Assembly: GCA_019359395.1 (NCBI GenBank)
Contig: JAHHHK010000003.1
Coordinates: 274,053-338,052 of the forward strand
Direction of reading: 5' to 3'
DNA: 64,000 nucleotides
Origin: Komarekiella atlantica HA4396-MV6
GTDB taxonomy: Bacteria; Cyanobacteriota; Cyanobacteriia; Cyanobacteriales; Nostocaceae
This document shows, one piece after another, positions 1-9,220 of the stretch (positions are counted from its first letter, which is position 1; every line of letters starts with the position of its first letter). The position numbers and the translations under genes are program-made. The notes under the pieces were generated by a model. That model ran no database searches. It was not told the DNA's origin and saw only the letters and a list, made by a program, of their open reading frames with translations.

Positions 1-743
1 GAGTTGCACTAGAAAAAGAAAAAGAACTCAGCGAACTTAAATCCCGCTTTGTCTCTATGACTTCCCACGAATTCCGCACGCCGTTGAGTACTATCCTTTC
101 TTCTTGCGAGTTACTGGAACACTACCGCCAAAAATGGACACAAGAAAAACAACTCACTCATCTGCATCGGATTCAAAGCGCTGTCAAGCGAATGACTGAA
201 ATGTTAAATGATGTGTTGGTTATTGGTAAGGCGGAAGCAGGGAAATTAGAGTTCAGACCAATATCTTTAGATTTAGTGGAATATTGTCGTCAATTAGTAG
301 AAGAAGTACAGCTAAATCTCAGTAATCAGCACATAATTTATTTTACTAGTCAATATGAATCTGTACCATGCTACATGGATGAAAGATTGCTGGGACATAT
401 TCTGAGTAATTTACTCTCGAATGCAATCAAATATTCCCCAATTGGTAGCACTGTTAAGTTTACTCTCACCTGTGAGGATCTGCGAGCTGTATTTGCAATT
501 CAAGATCAAGGAATTGGCATTCCAGAAGAAGACCTACCGCGACTTTTTGAGTCCTTTCATCGTGCTAGAAATGTCGGTAATATCCTAGGGACTGGATTAG
601 GATTAGCGATTGTAAAAAAGTGTGTAGATATACATCAAGGTGAAATCACTGTCATAAGTGAGCTGGGATTTACTACGACGTTTATTGTCACTCTGCCATT
701 AAAAAACCAAAGTAAAACTGAGGTAATATGCCTAAAATTTTAG
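1..743 (+). CDS. Sensor histidine kinase, C-terminal part (5' end outside window)
   Basis: The reading frame is already open at base 3 and the residues before the first internal ATG (base 57) form the usual coiled linker, so the start lies upstream of the window. What is visible is a complete transmitter: the H-box SHEFRTPL right at the edge, the N-box [11 protein letters not shown], the G1 box DQGIGIPE and the G2 box [11 protein letters not shown]. By family knowledge it autophosphorylates on the His of the H-box and passes phosphate to a response regulator. Its last 16 bases overlap the start of the next gene, a REC-EAL protein, which suggests co-translation and makes that protein its likely partner. 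The sensory part cannot be seen. The kinase assignment is secure; the signal is unknown. Confidence 0.93.
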   Translation, partial: VALEKEKELSELKSRFVSMTSHEFRTPLSTILSSCELLEHYRQKWTQEKQLTHLHRIQSAVKRMTEMLNDVLVIGKAEAGKLEFRPISLDLVEYCRQLVEEVQLNLSNQHIIYFTSQYESVPCYMDERLLGHILSNLLSNAIKYSPIGSTVKFTLTCEDLRAVFAIQDQGIGIPEEDLPRLFESFHRARNVGNILGTGLGLAIVKKCVDIHQGEITVISELGFTTTFIVTLPLKNQSKTEVICLKF

Positions 744-1939
744 TAATTGAAGATGAAGAAGCTGTGCGTGAAAATATTTTGGTTTTACTAGAAGCTGAAA
801 ATTTTGAGATTATTGCTGCTGCCAATGGAAGAATTGGTTTACAAATGGCTATTGCTGAAATTCCTGATATAATTTTATGCGATATGATGATGCCAGAAGT
901 AGATGGTTTTGGCGTACTAACAGCATTACGTCAAGACCCTTTGACTGCAACTATTCCCTTTATTTTTTTGACTGCAAAATCTGCTAAAAGTGACTTTCGT
1001 CAAGGAATGAATATGGGTGCAGATGACTATATAACTAAGCCATTTACTCGTGGAGAATTATTAAGTGCAGTCATGAATAGATTAGAAAAACATGCTGCTT
1101 TAAAAAAGTATTTGTCTCCTCCAAATGTTATTAATAATTTGTCTCCAAAGATGCAGCTATTAGAAATTAGCTTGCATCGAGCTATTAAACAACATAATTT
1201 TCAAGAGTTTGAAGTTTATTATCAACCAATAGTCGATATTGCTTCTGGTAAGATAGTAGCTGCTGAAAGTTTGTTACGTTGGCACAGTCCTGAATTAGGA
1301 ATGGTTACACCAGGAGAATTTATTCCGTTAGCAGAATCTACAGGTTTAATCGTTCCCATTGGTAAATGGGTCTTGAAAAGAGTATGTGAACAAATTAGAA
1401 GCTGGCGTGATGCCGGAATTAATTCTTTGAGTATTACTGTAAATTTATCGGTAATTGAATTTAATCAACCAGATTTTATTCAAAAAATAATTTATTTTAT
1501 AAACATTAATGGTTTGGAACCTCATTATATAGAATTAGAATTAACTGAAAGTATGATTATGCAAGATATTAATAGTGCGATCGCTACTATGAATAAATTA
1601 CAATCATTGGGTGTTAAAATTGCAATTGACGATTTTGGTACTGGCTATTCTTCTTTAATTTATTTGAAAAACTTACCAATTAATACATTAAAAATTGATC
1701 GCTATTTTATTCATAATGTTGCCAGTGATCCCCAAAAATCAGCAATTACAAAAGCATTGATTCAGATGGCTGATAATCTTAATCTACATGTAGTAGCTGA
1801 AGGTGTAGAGACAGAAGCCGAACTTGCCTTTTTGCGCCAACATCATTGTAGTGCTATGCAAGGCTTTCTATTTAGTCGTCCATTACCAGCAGCAGAATTT
1901 GAAAACTTTTTGTTAACTAACAAATGTTTATCGGTATAA
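728..1939 (+). CDS. Response regulator with EAL domain (c-di-GMP phosphodiesterase)
   Basis: 403 residues. The N-terminal receiver (about 1-120) has the acidic pair at 9-10, phospho-acceptor D52 in [11 protein letters not shown], Thr in FLTAKS and K104 in ITKPF. From about residue 150 there is an EAL domain: the signature reads AESLLRW (E180, ESL instead of EAL, still keeping the metal-binding Glu), followed by [17 protein letters not shown] (D301, D302), LKID and VAEGVE. All the metal- and catalysis-related acidic residues I know for the family are present, so active hydrolysis of cyclic di-GMP to pGpG is likely. The start overlaps the upstream kinase by 16 bases. The receiver closely resembles that of the next gene. 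Cytosolic. Confidence 0.92.
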   Translation: MPKILVIEDEEAVRENILVLLEAENFEIIAAANGRIGLQMAIAEIPDIILCDMMMPEVDGFGVLTALRQDPLTATIPFIFLTAKSAKSDFRQGMNMGADDYITKPFTRGELLSAVMNRLEKHAALKKYLSPPNVINNLSPKMQLLEISLHRAIKQHNFQEFEVYYQPIVDIASGKIVAAESLLRWHSPELGMVTPGEFIPLAESTGLIVPIGKWVLKRVCEQIRSWRDAGINSLSITVNLSVIEFNQPDFIQKIIYFININGLEPHYIELELTESMIMQDINSAIATMNKLQSLGVKIAIDDFGTGYSSLIYLKNLPINTLKIDRYFIHNVASDPQKSAITKALIQMADNLNLHVVAEGVETEAELAFLRQHHCSAMQGFLFSRPLPAAEFENFLLTNKCLSV

Positions 1940-2094
1940 ATAAAATTAAAATATTTTTATGCTCATATATTATACATAATTAAATAGTAACTTAAACAAT
2001 AAATAATATTAGGTTAACTATGAGTAGTTATTCATATTTTTAATAGTAATCGAAAATAAAAGACAACTAATTTATTCTTTATTGTTTTAGGCAA

Positions 2095-3279
2095 ATGAAC
2101 AAAATACTAGTAATTGAAGATGATATAAACGTACGTCAAAATATTTTAGATTTGCTAGACGCTGAAGATTTCAACGTAATTGGCGCAGAAAACGGTCTTC
2201 TCGGTTTGCAGTTAGCCCAAGAGGAAATTCCCGATCTGATTCTTTGCGACGTGATGATGCCGGAATTAGATGGTCATGAAGTACTGAAGGCACTACGGCA
2301 AAATCAGCTAACTGCGATGATTCCATTGATTTTTCTAACTGCAAAATCTGACAAAACGGACTTTCGTCAAGGTATGGAATTAGGTGCGGATGATTACATT
2401 ATCAAGCCATTTAGAAGGGCAGAATTACTAGCAGCTATTACCTGTAGATTAGAAAAGCAAACAGTAATTAATCAGCAATCTCAAAAGAAACTAAATGACT
2501 TACGTAATAGTATTACTTTGTCTCTTCCTCATGAAATGCGAACACCTCTAAATGGCATTTTAGGTTTTTCGCAACTGCTAATGGAAGAAAGTGATAGTCT
2601 TGACTCACAAGCAATTCGCGAAATGGCAGAAGGTATTTATAAGTCAGGTGAACGTTTATTTAAATTAATCCAAAACTTTTTACTATATGCAGAACTTGAA
2701 ATTATGGCAACCGAGCCACAGCAAATCAAATTACTGCAAAGTCAGCAAACAGTCTTTCCAACATCGACGTTAACTAACTTAATGATTGAAAAAGCTAAAC
2801 ATGCAGGGCGGGAAGCAGATTTACAAGTAGATTTACATGCATGTCATATAAAAATATCTCCCACAAAAATTTATAAAATAATTGAAGAATTAATTGATAA
2901 TGCCTTGAAGTTTTCCTCACAAGGAACACCGATTTTAGTTACTAGTAAGTCTGTTAACAATACTTTTAATCTATGCTTTATTGATTGCGGTAGAGGTATG
3001 ACAGCAGATCAGATTGTTGAATTGGGAGCTTATCAGCAATTTGAGCGCAAACTTTACGAACAAGAAGGTTCAGGTTTGGGGTTAATTATTGCCAAACGTT
3101 TGGTTGAATTGCACGGTGGTACACTCAAAATTCAAAGTCAGCCAAAAGAAAAAACAATTGTGCAGATAATGCTTCCGTGTATTACACAAGGAGAGTCTAT
3201 TTGTGAAGACAACTCTTACCGGAGTAAATTAGCTATTGGTAATGAGGCAAGGACAAGCAATGATTTGAGGAAGAAGTAG
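2095..3279 (+). CDS. Hybrid response regulator-histidine kinase (REC-HisKA-HATPase)
   Basis: 394 residues. The receiver (1-120, D52 in LCDVMMPELDG, K104 in IIKPF) is followed by a histidine kinase core with the H-box LPHEMRTPLNG (H146), N-box EELIDNALKFS, G1 FIDCGRGM and G2 GSGLGLIIAKR. This is the inverted order typical of many cyanobacterial REC-HK proteins, which receive phosphate from one kinase and pass it onward. Its receiver is strikingly similar to that of the REC-EAL protein just upstream, with shared blocks FLTAKS and DFRQGM, so the two domains probably arose by duplication. A 155-base AT-rich gap separates it from the REC-EAL gene, so it may have its own promoter. No membrane segment is present; it should be cytosolic. 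Confidence 0.9.
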   Translation: MNKILVIEDDINVRQNILDLLDAEDFNVIGAENGLLGLQLAQEEIPDLILCDVMMPELDGHEVLKALRQNQLTAMIPLIFLTAKSDKTDFRQGMELGADDYIIKPFRRAELLAAITCRLEKQTVINQQSQKKLNDLRNSITLSLPHEMRTPLNGILGFSQLLMEESDSLDSQAIREMAEGIYKSGERLFKLIQNFLLYAELEIMATEPQQIKLLQSQQTVFPTSTLTNLMIEKAKHAGREADLQVDLHACHIKISPTKIYKIIEELIDNALKFSSQGTPILVTSKSVNNTFNLCFIDCGRGMTADQIVELGAYQQFERKLYEQEGSGLGLIIAKRLVELHGGTLKIQSQPKEKTIVQIMLPCITQGESICEDNSYRSKLAIGNEARTSNDLRKK

Positions 3280-3367
3280 TTAAAGCTATAAAAATCGGAC
3301 TTTAGACTAGCGATATTTATCGAGTTTCAGGTTTACATTAAGAATATTGTGTATTATTTTTGCTGCC

Positions 3368-4708
3368 ATGAAAGTTTCTGCGCGTTTGTTGCTGCTAGTT
3401 TTGTTACTGACCACAGCAGCCTGTAACCAGACTCGCGCTTCTTTGGATAATGCTACGCAAGTATCTGCACCTTCGTCCCAGTTGGCACAGAATCCTACAC
3501 AGCCGAAAAATAGCGTCCGTACTGAACCACTTTCACCTAAACCTATCCGAATCAACCTGAAGAATTTACCAGCACCTTTCGCTACGGAAAGTGTTTCTAA
3601 GAGGCCCGATGTAGTACCAATTCCCCAAAACCCCGTACTACGCGTACCACCAGGATTTACAGTTAATGTGTTTGCTGAAGGTTTAGATGCCCCTCGCTGG
3701 CTGGCTTTAACCCCCAGTGGTGATGTGCTAGTGACGGAAACCGGGCAAAACCGCATTCGTCTGTTGCGTGACACTAACAGCGACGGCGTAGCCGATGTTC
3801 AAGAGACATTTGCTAGCAGGGCAAATGGACTCAATAGACCTTTTGGTATGGCTTTTGCGGGTAATTCCTTCTTTTTAGGAAACACTGATGCTGTACTAAG
3901 TTTTCCTTATACTCAAGGTCAAAACAAAATTACAGGTAAGGGGAAAAAAATCGCTGACTTACCTGCTGAGGGTTATAACAATCATTGGACGCGCAATGTT
4001 GTTGTTTCGCCAGACGGGAATAAGTTATATGTCTCAGTTGGTTCAGGAACCAATGTGGATGAGGAACCCTTACCAAGAGCATCAGTACAGGTGATGAATT
4101 TGGATGGTTCTCAGCAGCAGATTTTTGCCTTTGGCTTGCGTAACCCTGTTGGTTTAGACTTTCACCCTGTAACGAAGGAACTTTACACCACTGTCAACGA
4201 ACGGGATGGTATTGGTGATGACTTAGTACCAGACTACTTAACACGCATCCAGCAAGGGGAATTTTACGGCTGGCCTTATGCTTATCTGACGCCAAGTAAC
4301 CTCGATCCGCGTCAAAAGACCAATAATAATAAGAGTAAACGCCCCGACTTAGTAGCCCGGACTCAGACGCCGGATGTGCTTTTTCAGTCGCATTCAGCTG
4401 CATTAGGTTTGCAGTTTTATGACCGCCAGACATTTCCAGAAAAGTACCGTAACGGTGCTTTTACTGCTTTTCGTGGTTCTTGGAACCGCGATCGCGGCAC
4501 TGGTTATAAAATTGTCTTTGTTCCCTTCGATAGTAAAGGCCGCCCACAAGGTTACTACGAAGACTTTCTTACAGGATTTTTGCTAAATCCTTCTACACCA
4601 ACTACTTGGGGACGACCTGTGGGGTTACTCGTATTACCTGATGGCAGTTTGCTAGTAACAGAGGAAGCCAATAATCGTATTTATCGGATTCAGTATACGG
4701 GGGGTTAG
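3368..4708 (+). CDS. PQQ-dependent sugar dehydrogenase-like (sorbosone dehydrogenase family) lipoprotein
   Basis: I chose the ATG at 3368 over the in-frame ATG at 3347 because it directly begins a signal peptide: MKVSARLL, a hydrophobic leucine stretch, then the lipobox LTTAAC. The mature protein should therefore be lipid-anchored outside the cytoplasm. After a proline-rich linker, residues from about 95 onward form a six-bladed beta-propeller of the glucose/sorbosone dehydrogenase family (PPGFTVNVFAEGLDAPRW, LVTETGQNRIRLL, FAFGLRNPVGLDFHP, FRGSWNR). Members use PQQ to oxidise aldoses or L-sorbosone, but many cyanobacterial homologues have no demonstrated substrate. Monocistronic by position. 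The fold is confident; the substrate is unknown. Confidence 0.82.
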   Translation: MKVSARLLLLVLLLTTAACNQTRASLDNATQVSAPSSQLAQNPTQPKNSVRTEPLSPKPIRINLKNLPAPFATESVSKRPDVVPIPQNPVLRVPPGFTVNVFAEGLDAPRWLALTPSGDVLVTETGQNRIRLLRDTNSDGVADVQETFASRANGLNRPFGMAFAGNSFFLGNTDAVLSFPYTQGQNKITGKGKKIADLPAEGYNNHWTRNVVVSPDGNKLYVSVGSGTNVDEEPLPRASVQVMNLDGSQQQIFAFGLRNPVGLDFHPVTKELYTTVNERDGIGDDLVPDYLTRIQQGEFYGWPYAYLTPSNLDPRQKTNNNKSKRPDLVARTQTPDVLFQSHSAALGLQFYDRQTFPEKYRNGAFTAFRGSWNRDRGTGYKIVFVPFDSKGRPQGYYEDFLTGFLLNPSTPTTWGRPVGLLVLPDGSLLVTEEANNRIYRIQYTGG

Positions 4709-4734
4709 GTATTGGGGATTGGGGAACTTGTACT

Positions 4735-4845
4735 GAGCGTACCCCTACGGGGAAGCAAGCTACGCCTTGGTCTCGTAGAGAAGTCGTAAAGCCTGCGGCA
4801 TGGCTACGCTTAGGGCGCAGCCTCAAAGTAGAGAAGTATGGGGAT
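4735..4845. repeat. GC-rich dispersed repeat, degenerate
   Basis: A GC-rich island between two genes in otherwise AT-rich intergenic DNA. It has CCCCTACGGGG (4742-4752), the 13-mer TCTCGTAGAGAAG (4771-4783) and complementary GGCTACGC/GCGCAGCC patches. The same 13-mer recurs exactly at 49232-49244, and GTACCCCTACG recurs at 27894-27904, so this is one copy of a dispersed cyanobacterial repeat. It is flanked by GGGGATT heptamer-like repeats. No coding function is supported. Confidence 0.6.
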
Positions 4846-5014
4846 TGGGGATTGGGGAAAAGTTTTTCTAGTATTTAATATTCAATACATAGTGCATGAT
4901 CGCTAAGTAAACCGTGTTTACAGCATCTCTTTGTGTGGCTTAACCCTAGCTTTATCTGGTTACGTTAAATTACTGGAGAATAATAGTAATAGTCATCTGG
5001 TTGAGAAATTAGTT

Positions 5015-5419
5015 ATGACTCAGAATGAGGATAATATTAAGTCAAATATCAACGAACCTTCTTCACATTCAGGTACACGATACTGGGGTAACGTGGAGGT
5101 GATAGAAGAGGGAGAAAGCTATAGAATTAGTCGTGTTGAAATCAAGCCCAGGCACGGCATTAAACCGCAAATCCATTATCACCGCAATGAACATTGGGTT
5201 GTAGTGTCTGGTGTAGCGAAGGTGACTTGTGGAGAAGAGGAAGTATTACTGAATCGAAATGAGTCAACTTTTGTTCCAGCAGCAACGCTGCATAAGGTAG
5301 AAAATCCCGGACATATTCCGCTAATTATTCTGGAAATTCAAAATGGTGAATATTTAGGTGAGGACGATACAGAACGACCTTATGACCTCAATTTAATCAA
5401 GCCTACAACTGAAGCTTAG
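5015..5419 (+). CDS. Cupin protein related to the mannose-6-phosphate isomerase type II C-terminal domain
   Basis: 134 residues from the ATG at 5015. A TTG at 4931 would add a hydrophobic, unlikely extension. The protein is a single small beta-barrel: RYWGNVEVIEEGESY, then the cupin motif with metal ligands HYHRNEHWVVVSG (two His and one Glu spaced as in metal cupins) and the second motif FVPAATLHKVENPG. It matches the stand-alone C-terminal cupin of type II phosphomannose isomerases, but no nucleotidyltransferase half is present. It could be a sugar-phosphate isomerase or a metal-binding cupin of other function. It stands alone between two unrelated genes. Confidence 0.8.
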   Translation: MTQNEDNIKSNINEPSSHSGTRYWGNVEVIEEGESYRISRVEIKPRHGIKPQIHYHRNEHWVVVSGVAKVTCGEEEVLLNRNESTFVPAATLHKVENPGHIPLIILEIQNGEYLGEDDTERPYDLNLIKPTTEA

Positions 5420-5503
5420 TCAGGGTTGGGGTAACAAAGGAGTTAGCAGATAGTCTAAAAAGAACTATTGATTTGTAAAGTCTGAATTTTGAAAATTCAA
5501 AAG

Positions 5504-6262
5504 TTAAAACCACCCTTCTTGTTCTAGGGTTTCAATTAGCTGCAAACCACGGGGATCACCTACTCCTAGTAGTGAGGCTTTGGCGTCTTCGCGCACTCCT
5601 AAGTCTTGGTCTTCAGCAAAGGCTTGAATTAGTGCATCGATCGCGGTGGCATAAACTACGTTAGAAGGCAATTCCCGGCATAATTGTCCGATCGCCCAAG
5701 CGCAGTTACTCCTTACTGCTGCTACGGGGTCTTTAACTAAGGCTCCAATTAGTGGCGGTATTGCTCCTAAAACTGCTTCATAACCTACGTCTGCCATCTG
5801 TGCCAGAGCACTAGCAGCCCACAAACGAACTGCGGAGATATCGGTTTTTAAGGCGTCTGCTAGGGGTGCTAATGAACGGCGATCGCGACAGTTTCCTAAG
5901 GCCCAAACTACACCTTTACGTACATAGCCATTCCAATCCTGGTGTAATTGGGCAATTAATGGGCCTACTGCATCTGGGCTAGGATTGCGTCCGAGTCCAT
6001 AAGCAGCACTCACTCTGACTAAAGGACAGGTATCAGTTAACAGGCGAATTAGATGAGGAGTAGCGAGGGGATATTCAATATCACAAAAAGCACGAGCTGC
6101 TAGCATCCTTTGCTGGGGCTGGGGATTTTCTAGGAGGGCTAGCATCAGTTCGGGATCTGGCTTTGCTTCCTCTGACTCAGCAGTTAGCGGCTCTATTTTA
6201 TCTAGGGGGCTTTCTAGCTCCACCTCGGCATCGAGTAGGCTTAGGTCGTCTTCGTCGTACAT
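5504..6262 (-). CDS. HEAT-repeat protein, cyanobacterial
   Basis: 252 residues. An acidic N-terminal tail (1-35, rich in D/E) is followed by about six tandem HEAT repeats with the recurring pattern AAxALGxxxxxxAVxPLI, for example VRVSAAYGLGRNP, VRKGVVWALGNCR and VRSNCAWAIGQL. HEAT/PBS-lyase-like repeats in cyanobacteria occur in bilin lyases (CpcE/F type) and in regulatory scaffolds. No catalytic residue can be assigned, and the gene is not next to phycobilisome genes, so I call it a protein-protein interaction scaffold. No membrane segment. Confidence 0.8.
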   Translation of the reverse strand: MYDEDDLSLLDAEVELESPLDKIEPLTAESEEAKPDPELMLALLENPQPQQRMLAARAFCDIEYPLATPHLIRLLTDTCPLVRVSAAYGLGRNPSPDAVGPLIAQLHQDWNGYVRKGVVWALGNCRDRRSLAPLADALKTDISAVRLWAASALAQMADVGYEAVLGAIPPLIGALVKDPVAAVRSNCAWAIGQLCRELPSNVVYATAIDALIQAFAEDQDLGVREDAKASLLGVGDPRGLQLIETLEQEGWF

Positions 6263-6431
6263 AATTTCAATCCCTAGCGGGGATTAACTCACAACCCTCC
6301 ATGCCAACAGATAAAACCCTGATAGATGTCAGTTACATCATTGTACATTTTCTCATCAACCTGGTTGATTTTGATGTTTACGAGAACTGGTATAACTAAG
6401 ACGCTACAGAATGTTATCGTTATGCACTAGT

Positions 6432-6944
6432 TTATTTTTCTGCACTCAGGAATTTTATCATCCAGAGGGATTGGGTTTGATAACCCAACTGATTGTAAAG
6501 ATTTAATGCAGGTGTATTTGATTGAAACACTTGCAGTCCGATTTGGTGATCGCCTCTTTGAGCAGCCCAATTTTCTACATATCGCATCAAAGCTGTGCCA
6601 ATACCTTGCCGTCGGTATTCTGGCACGACGTAGAGGATGAAAATGTGAGCATGGCGATCGCCCCGCACTTGGTCTATGGCATTGCCTACCCAGAGGCAAG
6701 CGATGGGGAGAGTGGGGGCGGAGGAGAAATTTCGATTTTTCTGCTCCCCTGCTCCCCCGTCTTCTTCAACCCACCACAAGGGTGTATCGCCAGAAAAGTA
6801 TTGCTTGACTGTTTGCTCTAGGTGAGCAAAATCCTGGTTGGGGAACATATCCAGGTAAGTCCGCTGCATGAACTTGACCAGCAGCGACCGATCTAAAATT
6901 GAGCCACGGCGAATATCATACCCCGGTAGTAGTTGCTCAGACAC
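6432..6944 (-). CDS. GNAT family N-acetyltransferase
   Basis: 170 residues. The GNAT acetyl-CoA-binding motif A is clear: ILYVVPEYRRQGIGTALM (the R/Q-x-x-G-x-G/A loop), preceded by a beta strand and followed by GLQVFQSNTPALNLYNQLGY, the usual motif B of RimI-like enzymes. By family knowledge it transfers acetyl from acetyl-CoA to an amine, possibly a protein N-terminus or a small molecule. A glutamate/glycine-rich insert (DGGAGEQKNR) sits around residue 65, where the DNA is GGGGGC-rich, and may be lineage-specific. The 61-aa membrane protein gene lies just upstream on the same strand (17-base gap), so the two may be cotranscribed. Confidence 0.86.
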   Translation of the reverse strand: MSEQLLPGYDIRRGSILDRSLLVKFMQRTYLDMFPNQDFAHLEQTVKQYFSGDTPLWWVEEDGGAGEQKNRNFSSAPTLPIACLWVGNAIDQVRGDRHAHIFILYVVPEYRRQGIGTALMRYVENWAAQRGDHQIGLQVFQSNTPALNLYNQLGYQTQSLWMIKFLSAEK

Positions 6945-6961
6945 TTTTGACGTTCATTAAC

Positions 6962-7147
6962 TTAGCTAGCTGAGTTATTTACTGCTGGTGGGACAGGAGT
7001 GGGTTGAACACTCACGCCTACCTCTTCAATTGGTGCTGGTGCTGCCATGTCGGAGGGTAAAAATATGCGGGCGCTGACTGCCACCAGAGCAAAGAAAAAT
7101 ACTAATACTGCAAGCAATGGGGCGATGTACTGACGAAAAATAGCCAT
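6962..7147 (-). CDS. Small single-pass membrane protein, conserved in cyanobacteria
   Basis: 61 residues. One N-terminal hydrophobic helix (about 8-29, PLLAVLVFFFALVAVSARIF) is followed by a proline/serine-rich tail (PAPIEEVGVSVQPTPVP) that should be outside the membrane. I recognise it only as a cyanobacterial hypothetical protein and assign no function. It sits head to tail, 17 bases upstream, with the GNAT gene. Confidence 0.65.
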   Translation of the reverse strand: MAIFRQYIAPLLAVLVFFFALVAVSARIFLPSDMAAPAPIEEVGVSVQPTPVPPAVNNSAS

Positions 7148-7252
7148 ATTTCGGGTTGCAAAAAGCTAGGGACTTTGATGAGAACCTAGCTAAATATTTG
7201 TGAAGTTTTCTTGATTTATTTTAGCGATTTTCCGGGGCTAAAAAATAACAGA

Positions 7253-7657
7253 TTATCGGCGATCGCGCTCTAAGTCATCGAGCACTCTTTCACAATACCA
7301 ATTCTCTGGCATCCCAGGATAATTCTCTTTTGCCTGCTCAATCAACCTTTCGGCAGCGGCAGTATCACCAGATAATCTAGCGATCAGCCTGTTTTTGAGA
7401 TAGCTATCAGATGCACTCTCTTCTACTTGGTTTGGGATCTCTCCTCTGAATGATGGGGTTGGCGTCTGTCTCCTCAATTGCCAAAATAAAACGTAATAAA
7501 GTGTACCAAAAATTAAAATTAGGCTGAGTGTTCCAAAAAAAGTTAGGAGATTAAATCCCAAAAATCCTAAAACTAACTGCGAGAGAACATAGCCAAGCAA
7601 CAAACCAGTGAGTAAAAGGATAAGTGTGCCGACAGTAATAACTACTTGATTCCCCAT
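7253..7657 (-). CDS. Two-helix membrane protein with soluble C-terminal domain, hypothetical
   Basis: 134 residues. Two hydrophobic segments (about 7-34 and 37-62) are followed by a charged, helical C-terminus of about 60 residues (SYLKNRLIARLSGDTAAAERLIEQAKENYPGMPENWYCERVLDDLERDRR). This tail is well formed and looks like a real conserved domain rather than chance translation. Its start overlaps the end of the upstream AmpG-like transporter by 16 bases, so the two are very likely translationally coupled and may work together in the membrane. Function unknown. Confidence 0.75.
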   Translation of the reverse strand: MGNQVVITVGTLILLLTGLLLGYVLSQLVLGFLGFNLLTFFGTLSLILIFGTLYYVLFWQLRRQTPTPSFRGEIPNQVEESASDSYLKNRLIARLSGDTAAAERLIEQAKENYPGMPENWYCERVLDDLERDRR

Positions 7658-8931
7658 ATATCCTCTTCTTCCTCAAGTCCTGGTCTAGATACTGCCACTG
7701 GCTGAGGATTCCAAGGGGCAAACACTGGTAATAAGAGTAGTCCTGGTATAGCTGCGGCGATGGTAATTAAGAAAAATACAGGCCATCCCGTGCTTTGAGC
7801 GATCGCACCACCAGGAGATGCTAAGATATCGCGGCTAACGGCCATCAAGCTAGAAAGCAAAGCATACTGAGTTGCAGAAAACCGCTGGTTACAAAGACTC
7901 ATCAAAAAGGCAACAAAGGCTGCTGTCCCCAATCCACCACAAAACTGTTCTATGTTGATAGCAAGTACCATAGCTTGGTAGTTTTTACCGATATATGCTA
8001 GAAAAAAGTACGCTAAATTACTGACAGCTTGTAAAACACCAAACACCCAAAGTGAGCGATTGATGCCAATTGTGCTCAAAATTGAACCACCTGCTAAAGC
8101 TCCGACAATGGTAGCAATTAATCCCATACCTACCTGAATTGCCCCAATATCAGTTTTGGTAAAACCAGTTTGCAGCAAAAAAGGCGTGGTCATATTGCTC
8201 AGTAAGGCGTCACCTAGCTTGTATAGAGTAATGAACACAAGAATTAAAATAGCTTGAATGATACCCTGACGCTGGAAAAATTCTCTAAAGGGCAAGACAA
8301 CAGCATCGGCTAAGGAAGCTGGAGGGCTAATTGCTTCTGGTTCTGGTGCTAGCAAGGTAGCAAAAATACCGATTACCATTGTCCCTGCCATGATCAAGTA
8401 AACTGATGACCAAGGCAGGTTATCAGCAAGTATCAACGCTAAAGCACCTGCGACTAACAGGGCAATTCGATAACCTAAGATAAAAACTGCTGCACCAGCT
8501 CCCATTTCTAGCTTTTCTAAAACATCAGTGCGGTAGGCATCACTAGCGATATCTTGAGTTGCACTGATAAAGGCAATAACTATGGCGTTGATAGCTAAAA
8601 GCTGTAATGCTTGTTTGGGTTGTTGAAAAGCCATGACGGCGATCGCTACGATCAAAGCAATCTGTGTCAAAATTAACCAACCCCGCCGCCGTCCCAAAAC
8701 TGGCAGAGTAAACCTATCTAGTAACGGCGACCAAAGAAACTTCAAAGAATAAGGCAACCCAACGAGGCTAAACCAGCCAATAGCTGCCAAATCTACTTTT
8801 TCTATGGTCATCCAAGCCTTTAAGGTATTACCGATTAACAATAAAGGTAAACCGGATGCAAAACCTAGTAACAATAAAGCCGCCATTTTGCGGCTACCAA
8901 AAACTTGTAGCAGCGATTTAATTTCCCTCAT
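7642..8931 (-). CDS. MFS transporter, AmpG-like
   Basis: 429 residues with about 12 predicted membrane helices. The N-terminus (SRKMAALLLLGFASGLPLLLIGNTLKAWM) and the block VGLPYSLKFLWSPLLDRF match the AmpG/muropeptide permease branch of the major facilitator superfamily, which in proteobacteria imports anhydromuropeptides by proton symport. The motif SATQDIASDAYRTDVL, also typical of this branch, is present. In cyanobacteria the substrate has not been shown and could be peptidoglycan fragments or an acyl-CoA-type compound. It is the first gene of a two-gene unit, with the downstream membrane protein overlapping by 16 bases. Confidence 0.85.
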   Translation of the reverse strand: MREIKSLLQVFGSRKMAALLLLGFASGLPLLLIGNTLKAWMTIEKVDLAAIGWFSLVGLPYSLKFLWSPLLDRFTLPVLGRRRGWLILTQIALIVAIAVMAFQQPKQALQLLAINAIVIAFISATQDIASDAYRTDVLEKLEMGAGAAVFILGYRIALLVAGALALILADNLPWSSVYLIMAGTMVIGIFATLLAPEPEAISPPASLADAVVLPFREFFQRQGIIQAILILVFITLYKLGDALLSNMTTPFLLQTGFTKTDIGAIQVGMGLIATIVGALAGGSILSTIGINRSLWVFGVLQAVSNLAYFFLAYIGKNYQAMVLAINIEQFCGGLGTAAFVAFLMSLCNQRFSATQYALLSSLMAVSRDILASPGGAIAQSTGWPVFFLITIAAAIPGLLLLPVFAPWNPQPVAVSRPGLEEEEDIWGIK

Positions 8932-9220
8932 AGTTTCAATTTTTTGCCTTTTTTGAGGAAATCTCAGTCATGGTAATTGGAGTTTGGATAAAAAACAACG
9001 AGTAAATGAGAAAGTGTATCATGTTAATACCTATGAAGGTTTGAATTATCAGGGCAGCAGTAGTTTCGGATTAATCCCTTTCAATGACTGAGATATCTTG
9101 CCATAGCTGCTATGCAATTATATGTAAACATGTCAACTTACCAAGATTTACTTGGCTGAAATAGAAATTCAGGATTCCCTTACAGCGTCAACAGTTTCTT
9201 AACTTTCCTAAAACTATTTC

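Noticed and set aside
3307..3774. 155-residue minus-strand frame
   Set aside because: Lies antisense to the N-terminal half of the sugar dehydrogenase-like lipoprotein, which has a signal peptide and family motifs.
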